This document shows, in pieces, positions 55,740-64,000 of a stretch of DNA of 64,000 nt (its first letter is position 1; every line of letters begins with the position of its first letter). A program made the position numbers and the translations under genes. The DNA is taken from NCBI RefSeq assembly GCF_000340215.1, contig NW_006921533.1, positions 2,150,172 through 2,214,171 of the forward strand. Reading direction: 5' to 3'. Origin of the DNA: Pseudocercospora fijiensis CIRAD86 (taxonomy: Eukaryota; Ascomycota; Dothideomycetes; Mycosphaerellales; Mycosphaerellaceae). Below the pieces are notes generated by a model. The model was not told the origin of the DNA. It saw nothing but the letters and a program-made list of their open reading frames with translations, and did not search any database.

Positions 55740-58700
55740 CGAATTAGCGGAATCTTCGGAATCTAATAACCTACCGGACCCTATTAACGAAGAAATCAGG
55801 CGACGACTAGTTGTTATAAGCGCTATCGAACTAGGGGCTATCGAGCCTTCTACGCCCGAGGCTCTCTACAATGTCGTTATAAAGATGATTTAAGGGCAAA
55901 CTAACCTTCTCCGTTAGAATAGGCGTCGCCCGCTAGAGCTAGGAAGCAGTAGGAACCCTTTATTCGAAGGGTAGAACGCTACGGCGTACGTAGAACGCTT
56001 TAAGGACAACTTAGCCGAGTACGGACTCGAAGAGGAGTCGGACTAGTGCAAGGTCCGGTCCCTTACGAGGACTACTATTACTAAGCTTTACCGAACCCTT
56101 AGAACCCTAGTTAGCTACCTAGAAAAGGACGACAAGTCTAATACCGACTAGGAGGTCTTTAAGCAGGCCTTTATAAGGGAGTATCGGGATCGCGATAGCC
56201 GTTATATTAAAGGCAGTCGTACGTAGCTTAAGAACCTCTATATAGAGAGGCGTACCGAAGATAACGACCTAAAGGAGTACGTCCGCGAGTTTATTAAGTT
56301 AGCGGACGGTATCGACTAGCAGGACCTCGAGAATTCTTAGAGAACGAGGCTGCTCCTTAAAGGGTTGCCGTAGTCTACGGCTAAGCGCGTCTTCCGTCGC
56401 TATAAGCTTAGCGAAGCTAATCCCGAGACCTTTAGGAAGTATAAAGAGGTCCTAGAGGCTATTAAGGACGATATTAATAGCTCCGCTAACGTAAAGAAGT
56501 TTATTTACGGCGAGGACCGGAATAACCTAGCCTAGGTAAGGAACGATACCTTAGGAACTAGAGGGCCTAAGTTTCTTCCTAAATCGTAAAGTAGTCCTAG
56601 TACTATAACTCCTACTATTACTAAGCATTCTTAGGACGTTGCGGACTTAGCTAAATCCCTAGCCTAGCTCAACCTTAATACGAAAGCACTATAGCGAGTT
56701 AGGGAGGTCCTTAATACTAGTATACTAAAGGATATACTACTAGTCTACTAGGTCTCCGATCCTAACTACCCTAAGGCCCCTTTAGTTAACGTCTACGCTA
56801 TGCGGAAGATCTATTCGGACTTAGATAGCAAGTGCTAGATATACGGCGGTTTCAAACATGTTTAATTAGACTACCCTATCTAGAAGGAGCTTCTTAAGAG
56901 GAAGCTCGTTATATAAGTAAATAGTCGGTTCTACTATACCGATACCGGCGATAAGATTAACTTCGAGTAGGATCGTAGAGCCCCGAAGCTGCCTCAACTT
57001 AGGAGTCTTCTAGAGAAGAAGTATAGTAGTAAGATCGAGTTTAAGGATACTAGGAATAGTACCCTCGCCGCTATTGCTAAACGAGAGACTTAGAAGGTTA
57101 GGGCAAAACAGGTTAAGGAGCGGAGCAGTAACGGTACTACTAAGCCTATTAAAGTCAACTTTGTGTCTTAGGACCCGGACGCAGTTACTAATGTTTACGC
57201 GGTTACTAAGAACAGTATAGATATCTACGCTACTATAAGGTCCTAAACTTAGTCGTCCTAAACCTAGTCCTAGGGCAAGGGTAAGAGCCCGTAGAACCCT
57301 ACCCGCCCTAGTACGGCAGCCCCTACTAGGATACTTAAGAAGCAGGCAGCTAATAAGGCTAAGAAATAGCGAGAATTAGTCGCTAAGACTAAGACACTCT
57401 AGACAGCTAAAGACCGTACAACCCGAGCTAGTATAGCTACTCCGGAGGTACTAGAGACTCCCGATATCGATATAGAGGATAATACTACCGACCTTAGTAG
57501 TACCCTAGGCCTAGCTAACCCGCCGGCCTACAAACGAAAGTTAGCCGACCTAAAGAGCTTTCGCTTTAATAGGTATATAAAGAAGTATAGTGCCGGGCCT
57601 ACTAACTCTTACGATATAAAGGCAAATACTCTCTTCTAGGCTTTATAGTTCCTAGACCTCAAGTCTAACGTGTCTATAGGGGAGCTTCTAGTATACGGTT
57701 TGCCTACTAACCTATTCTAGAGCCGGATTCCTAACGATGCTACCTTTATAAAAGACCTTATAGCCCTCCGACGTAAATAGGGGCGAGAGGACTATATCGA
57801 CGTCTCTTCCCTATAGTTCCTTCCTAAATTTTTAGAGGCCTAGGAGTTAGCAGAAGGCGAATTAGTAACCTACGAGAGCTAGGAGACTATCGATAATGCT
57901 AACGAAGAGGGGATTAAGGAGATAGGCCGAGGGAATAATAATAATGCCGACCCTGCTTCGGTTTTAGTTTCTATTAAGGCTATCCGATTTACTAGCTAAC
58001 AAATCGGTCGAGTAGGACCTCCTCGACCTAAGGAACTTTACTCTATCCCTAATAATATAGACCTTTCCGCAGTTACCCGTTCCTTTGCCGTCGTTCCCGC
58101 TATCTATATTTAAGTTACTATCGGAAGCTATAGTTAGCAGTTGCTAGCAATGCTTAATAATAGTTTAGAGTTACTTATTATAAGTAAGCGCTAGGCCAAA
58201 CAGCTCCGACTACTAATAAACAGAGATATTTCCCTTAGTATATAGAGAGTAAATAGGGAGGTTGCGCTAGTAGGTGCCTACTATAATGTTATAGTAGACG
58301 CTTTCGGCATATGCTTTTCCTTTACCTTCTAGATTGCCGCTAACCCGAACACGCTAATTATTCTAGGTCGTCTATAGTCTCGTATAACCCGGGGTATCTA
58401 GCGCAACTACGACGATAGCTCCTAGGAAGGAACTATCGCTAACTAGAAGGGTAACCGAGTCGTATTTACTAGTTATATCGGAAATACTAGGTACAAGTCC
58501 TACGAGGATATCCTTGCTACTTCTAAGCGCTTTTCGGGAAACGCTATAGCGCGGTTATAAGACCGGCAATCTGCGCTATAAATTAATATAGCTTAAATAG
58601 GTTATATCTAGAGGTGCGCCGCTCTGTACGTTAAGGCAAGTTTCTAGGCTCTATACTAAGGAGGCGAATGCTCGAAGCGATAGCGAGCATAATAACCTAG

Positions 58701-61700
58701 TAACGACAACCTAGTATACGAATCTCGGTAATAATGCTATCGTAGGCATCGCCGCCGGAAGCGGATCTACCCGAGCCCAAATCCGAACTAACTAATTAGA
58801 GCGCCGAGCTAATGCTACCCCGGGGGTGTTATTAGGAATCTAACGTTTTCGCCGGAATTATAAATTAGGATTACTAGCTATATACCTACCGACTTAAGGA
58901 GACTTCTAATAAAGTTTACGCGCTGTTCTATTACGCCAATCTCCGGGCCTAACGTTAAAGAGAGAGGGCTCGGGTATTACGAGCAGTTAGTATATATACC
59001 CTATATAAGAGGGTAGCTAATAAGATTAAGCCCGTAAAGGGCAGCGTATATATAACCGATAGGTCTAATCCTAGCGGAAATCCTAACTAGCGACAAAAGT
59101 GCCTTAACCGCGAAGCGATATTAACACCTAGGGATAGTCTATACGACTAGAGGTATATTACTAAAAAGTTCTTCGCTATTCCTAGGGGATCGAGGCTAAC
59201 GCCGGAGAGACTAGCGAATATTAAACCTAGTATCGAGCTTTCGGATCTTAAACTAGATTTGCTATATAAGCTTCTATATAACCGCGAAGCCGTATTAGCA
59301 TATAACTTTACGTATCTAGGCAGGATTAACCCGGAGGTTGCCCTTCTATAGAGGATCCGAACGATCGAGTATAAGCCTTAGGCTTACCTAGGGTTTAAGC
59401 TAAACCTAAGCCTAAGAGGTATAGTTAAGGACATAATACGGTAGCGTATAAAGGCTAGCATCTTAGAGCCTTCCTATGCCTCGTATCGCAACCTATACTT
59501 CCTAGTTTAGAAGAAGACAGCTCCTAGGGAACTAAAGAAGTACCGTCTAATTAACGCTATACAAAAGTTTAACGCAGTTACGATTAGAGATACTAACCTC
59601 CCTCCGGAGACTAATAGGTTCTCGGAAGCTTTTACTAACTGTATTATAGCCTTACTAGTTAATGTTTTCTCGGGCTACGACTAGATCCCTCTCTATCCTA
59701 ATAGCCGCGACCTTACTAGTTTCGAGATACCTCTTAGGCTATATAGACAAACTACCCTTCTATAAGGGGCAACTAACTCCGTTACCTAGTTCGTTCGTAT
59801 TATAAACCAAGTCCTCGCGGCCTATATCTCCTATATAGCGATGCCTTTCCTTAACGATATCGGTATTAAGGGCCCTAAAACTAGGTACGACAATAAAGAA
59901 GTAGAGCCTAGCATCCGTAGGTTCTTTCTCGAATACATTTAGAACCTCGATAGTGTCCTCTACGACCTAGAGCGAGCTAACCTAACAGTATATAGGGAGA
60001 AGCTTTAGCTCCTATACAAACGAATAAACATTGTCGGGTTTGTAACTAATAAGAACGGCCGCTATCCTAACAATACACGGGTTCTAAAGATTGTATCCTA
60101 GCCCGACCCTACCTACTAGAAAGATGTCCGGATCTAGCTTAGAGTAGTCTCCTACTTCCGCATCTAGGTCGAAAACTTTACGTTAGTATACAAGCCTCTA
60201 TACGCCTTGCTTAAGAAGGATACAGAGTTTAAATAGACCTCCGTTTACTAAGCCGCTAAGGACAAGGTTACTAAGGCACTTATTAGCGCGCCTACGCTTA
60301 CCTCTATTAACTACTCGGAAGGCGTAGGTCTACTAATTGTTGCTATCGACTCGAGCGGGGAAGGCTACGGCGAGATACTAATATAGTATAATCGTAAGGA
60401 GCCCTCCTTACGTTACCCTATCCGGTACGAGTCTAGTCTATAGAAACCTATCGAGGCCCGATACGATACTAGTAAGCGAGAGTGCCTTAGTGTCTATAAG
60501 GCTCTTAAGAAGTTCCGACCTTAGCTCTTTAGAGTATTCTTTCGCCTAGAAGTCGACGCTTAGACGCTAGTCTATTAACTTAACCGTATAGCCTCCGACC
60601 TGCCTAACTCTACGATAGCTCGGTAGGTTGCCTAGATCTATTTATTTGATTTCGACGTCTTCTATATTCCTAGTAAGAAGCATACTAGACCGGATAGCCT
60701 TTCTAGAAGGCCTGCTATAGAAGAAGACATCGCTAAGATAATAGAAGAAGAGGATATCGACGCGGTTATTAACCGCACCTTCTTTACTGCCTTCTATATT
60801 AACGCTATGCCGGTAATTACTAGGTCCGCTACCGACGACTAACCTAGTAACTAGCCTAACGAAGACCCTACTACTAACGGCGAGGACTAGGACGATACTA
60901 AGGCGGGCGAACTAGGTAGGGATAATATCCTTAATAGGGTCTACTCCGACGACTCCTATAATATCGCCTACTTCCTTACCTATACGAAAAGAGCTCCTAG
61001 TCTATTAAAGAGTTAATACCGTCGGGTTATTCGCTATTCTCGACGATTCCTAGTTAAAGATCGAATCCTTTAGCGATAAGCGATAGTTAATGTACCTCTC
61101 TAGCGTGTTATTAACGATCTAGTAGCCTAATAAGAAATCCTTCGCTCCGTTTACGATAAGCTCGGCTACCGGGCGGCGGAGGGCACCTTCGATATCCTTC
61201 GTCGACGCTACTAGTAGGACGGCGTATAGGCTAATGTCTCCCGCTACTATAAGAGCTATCCTAAGTACAACTTTAGGAACAGCTACCGGCGTCTAGGAGA
61301 ACTGCGTATCCCTACTACCTAGTTAGTTAGGGAGCGGTAGTATAGCGATAGGGTCTATCTTAGCCGCAATAATAGCCTATATGTTATTCGAGAGGGTCTT
61401 TCTCGATAGCCGGAGGCCTATTATTTCTATAAAGGTTGCGGTGCTATTAATGCCCGTAATATAGCTACCTTCCTGTTTAAGGATCTGTTTTGCCGCTAGG
61501 GAATACCTTACGAGGTTATCTTAGACAACGCTACGAACAATATAGCTAAGGAGGTTTAAGCGCTACTTATTTCGTACGGGGCTAAGAACGTTCGCATCTC
61601 CCTATACTATCCCTAGTCGAATGCTATTATTAAGCGCGGCTATCGGTTGTTAATTAATACCTTGTCTAAGATAACTAATAGTAGCGACAGATTAGTTCCT

Positions 61701-62345
61701 ATTTCTACCCGCGTCCTAGCCCTTTTCTAGGTAGACTAAACTACTATTGTCGACACGACTAGACTTATACTAGCGGAACTTATAATTAGGAGGGACGCCG
61801 TTCTTCCTATTAAATTGTCCTATCGTACGTACGGCGTTTACGATTAGGGGTCTGTTCGTACTAGGGCAGACCTTCTTACCTTACGGGCTAAGGCTCTTAA
61901 GGATATAACTACGACTTCTTAAGAGGGTCTTGCTCGACAACGTCGGCTTCGGGAAGAGGCTAAGCAGTATTTTAATAACTATAATACTATTAATTGGGAG
62001 CCTCTAAAGGTTAGCGATATAGTCCTTCTATACCGGTCCGAACTAGAGTATAGTTACTCCTATAAGCTAGCCTTTAAGTAGAAGGGTCCTTATAGAGTAA
62101 AGGAGGTCCTTTACTCAGGTTCCGTATACCTTCTTTAGGAGCTAGATAGTGCTACCTTGAAGCACTCTTACCCTCGGGCTAATCTAAAGAAGATCGTTAA
62201 GTTACGCGAACCTACCCGCCCTCCGCCGACCGAGAAGGAAGTTACTGCCTCTACAGACTCTCTACCGTCCTTAGATACCTATCGGGAGGAGGATCCTACC
62301 GCTATTATAGATCCTATTCTACCTAACAACTATACCTATCCCTAG
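55740..62345 (+). mobile_element. Third Ty3/Gypsy element, gag-pol relic, RIP-broken
   Basis: Gag (about 55740-57250) has a typical central region (IREYRDRDSRYIKGS, then LKEYVREFIKLADGI, near 56170-56310) and a CCHC knuckle at about 56830-56875 with two Cys changed to Tyr (KC, stop, IYGGFKHV). A retropepsin-like part lies near 58130-58400 (ends LIILGRL). Reverse transcriptase begins near 59320 (IKASILEPSYASYRNLYFLV) and has FLNDIGIKGP at about 59847-59876, where the first Asp of the DD box is Asn (codon 59853-59855). RNase H has IDSSGEGYGEI (about 60345), and integrase has DNATNNIAKEV then YGAKNVRIS near 61530-61600. The last stop-free window ends at 62345. It is a different lineage from the nested element, and its LTRs could not be fixed with confidence. 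Confidence 0.82.
58809..58835. repeat. Palindromic motif, copy 2
   Basis: CTAATGCTACCCC followed by GGGGGTGTTATTAG. It lies between the protease-like and reverse transcriptase parts of the third Gypsy element, where the reading frame is unclear. Confidence 0.75.
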
Positions 62346-62810
62346 ATTCGTCTTAGTAAGCTATTAGGAATAACTTAAAAACAAAGGGAGGGTTATATAC
62401 GGATTAACTATATATAGAGCGTTTCCGATATTAATTCCGATTCTAATAGTAAACTAGACTTCTAGCTATCTAACTCTAACTCTAAGGAACCTAACTAGTC
62501 TAGCGATAAAGACCGCCTAGAATTATAGCTAAACGACCCTAAGACTAAATAATTACTTACTCTTCCTTGCCTCTATCTACCTCTACTACGTTGCTTCCTT
62601 ACTCTTATTAATCGTTCTCCGCGCTGTTAATATAGTGCCGCCCTATACCTTTAGTCCTTACCTACTATCCGTTCCTACTAATATTTATGCTCTCGTTTAT
62701 TGCTTTTAGTTTATCTTGTTGTTGTCCTTTGCTTTACCTTTACTTTCGATTGATGTTACTATAACTTTATTCCTTCGCTCTTATTTCCTTAGATAGAACT
62801 GTACGAGGCG

Positions 62811-62847
62811 TGTTTTCCTAATAATACCCCGGGGGTAGCATTAGGAA
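62811..62847. repeat. Palindromic motif, copy 3 (long hairpin)
   Basis: TTTTCCTAATAATACCCC followed by GGGGGTAGCATTAGGAAAA: arms of about 18 bases with a perfect outer 10 bp. Orientation is inverse to copies 2 and 4. Confidence 0.8.
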
Positions 62848-63246
62848 AATAGCCGAACCTAACCCTCTACCCTTCTAGGACTACTTCCCTCTAGGTTCCT
62901 AGACTCTAGTAACTACCCTTAAGTAGCAACGATAACAAGGTACTCTACTAGAGGATGTTCCTACTATAATTAGTACTAGTTACGTAGAATACTAAGAAAG
63001 GGAGGATCCCTCTCCCTTCCTAGCTCTTAGATAGACGTAGCAACCTAGGCCTATAGCCTCTAAGGATAGGGACCTTAGGCCGCTAAGCTTAGTATCTAGA
63101 AGAAAGAAGAACGCATAGGCTATGTTTATATACCTGCTGCTGTAAAAGGTAATACTGCATCTATAACGATAGTACTATAGGCTAATATAAGCTACGCTAG
63201 GCCTAGGCGATTTGCTCCTAGTTGCCGAGTATCTCTAGAGAAAAGC

Positions 63247-63273
63247 TAATACTACCCCGGGGGTGTTATTAGT
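63247..63273. repeat. Palindromic motif, copy 4
   Basis: CTAATACTACCCC followed by GGGGGTGTTATTAG, same orientation as copy 2, and 430 bases after the inverse copy 3. Confidence 0.75.
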
Positions 63274-63698
63274 CCCGCTAGCCTTACTACTATAGATTAC
63301 TACTAGGTACTCGAACTAACTAGTTACATTTCGAGTGCGCGGGAATCTACGAAAGCTAGAGATTAACAAAGGCGCGTAGTCGCTACTAGCGATTAGCTAG
63401 ATCGATTATTAAACTTTAGCCTACCCTACTAACAAAGGAGTCTCGTATATAGCTTTACTTTTTTAGGGTCTATATATAGTCGTTATCTGTTTGCTTTACC
63501 GGAACATACGGACTACGCTACCTTTGCACCCTATTTAAGGCGAGCTTTCTAAGCTCTTTCTTCTACTTAAACGCTAACTAACTTACTACCGCCTACCCCC
63601 TCCCCCTTCTTCTATCTAAACCCTTTAATTATTATTAACAAGCTACGAACGTTTTTGCAAACTCGTTACTAACTCCTTTCCGCTCTAGTCGACTAAGA

Positions 63699-64000
63699 TG
63701 TCTTCTAGCGCCCTAAATCCGCTAGGTGCTAGTAGTAGTAGCAACCTACTAGCCCTAAACCTAGTTACCTAGGCGTACTAGTCCCGATCGAAGCCCTATC
63801 CGATAGCGCCTTAGCTACTGCAACTAGCCTCGAGCACTACTTCTAGATCGTTACCGCCCTTAAAGATCCTTAAGAGAAGATCTAGAACGCTCGCACCCTA
63901 CTACGCGTTATCGATAGGAATATTAAGAAGGCTACTATCTTAGTTACGTACGGTATAAACAACTTGCGTTAGTCTATCGGTAAGCGTATCTTTAAGCGCG
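63699..64000 (+). mobile_element. Start of a further retroelement-like coding relic, cut by the window edge
   Basis: An ATG at 63699 opens a frame (MSSSALNPLGASSSSNLLAL) with TAG at plausible Gln positions, preceded by pyrimidine-rich sequence. The Ser-rich start and the RIP pattern resemble the gag starts of the other elements here, but no conserved motif is reached before the window ends. Confidence 0.35.

Larger units (their letters stand above)
62346..63698. other. RIP-altered non-coding DNA, 3' region of the third Gypsy element and beyond
   Basis: A/G-rich AAAAACAAAGGGAGGG at about 62369-62384 could be a purine tract. A Ser/Asn-rich frame follows for about 40 codons. Palindromic motifs occur at 62811-62847 and 63247-63273. 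The stretch 63530-63600, with GGCGAGCTTTCTAAGCTC and pyrimidine-rich sequence, may be the leader of the next element. No intact gene. Confidence 0.4.

Overview
The window looks like nuclear DNA of a filamentous ascomycete (Pezizomycotina, plausibly Dothideomycetes). The evidence is short introns of about 50 bases with GTRNGT donors and CTRAY branch sites, fungal-type gene families (Ydj1-type DnaJ, MFS sugar transporter, fungal_trans transcription factor, HET domain), and large blocks of repeats carrying the mark of repeat-induced point mutation (RIP). In those blocks CpA and TpG have almost disappeared in favour of TpA, while CpG is kept. The species cannot be named from the sequence alone.

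Layout. (1) 1-2880: a degenerate, RIP-altered minisatellite with a higher-order period of about 1.0-1.1 kb. (2) About 2.9-25.9 kb: an unmutated gene island with importin alpha, pot1, an MFS sugar transporter, a Ydj1-like DnaJ protein, four mitochondrial translation genes within 6 kb (mitochondrial glutamyl-tRNA synthetase, uL4m, mL38, IF-3), a broken HET plus ankyrin locus, and a two-finger C2H2 transcription factor. Introns and start codons were resolved by reading splice sites and frames. (3) About 25.9-64 kb: no intact genes, only RIP-degraded elements. In order these are an LTR and leader relic, a RecQ-like SF2 helicase relic with tandem arrays, a minus-strand relic that may be DUF6589-like, a Ty3/Gypsy element split by a 13,188-bp LTR retrotransposon, a third Ty3/Gypsy element, and the start of a further element.

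The mitochondrial genes form two divergent pairs with short shared promoters (DnaJ/MSE1 and uL4m/mL38), with IF-3 just downstream of mL38. This suggests shared expression, but that is an inference.

The most unusual item is the nested element at 40872-54059. It has two 188-bp LTRs that differ only by transitions, a 5-bp target duplication TAAAC, a purine tract, and a gag-pol relic ending in a chromodomain. After pol it carries a further reading frame of about 5 kb (ORF3) that I cannot assign. Removing the element and one TAAAC rejoins the host element's protease frame, so the nesting is well supported. The other items that most deserve checking are a one-base frameshift in importin alpha, the HET-ankyrin ruin, a RIP pattern that seems to spare GCA/TGC, and four copies of a palindromic motif.
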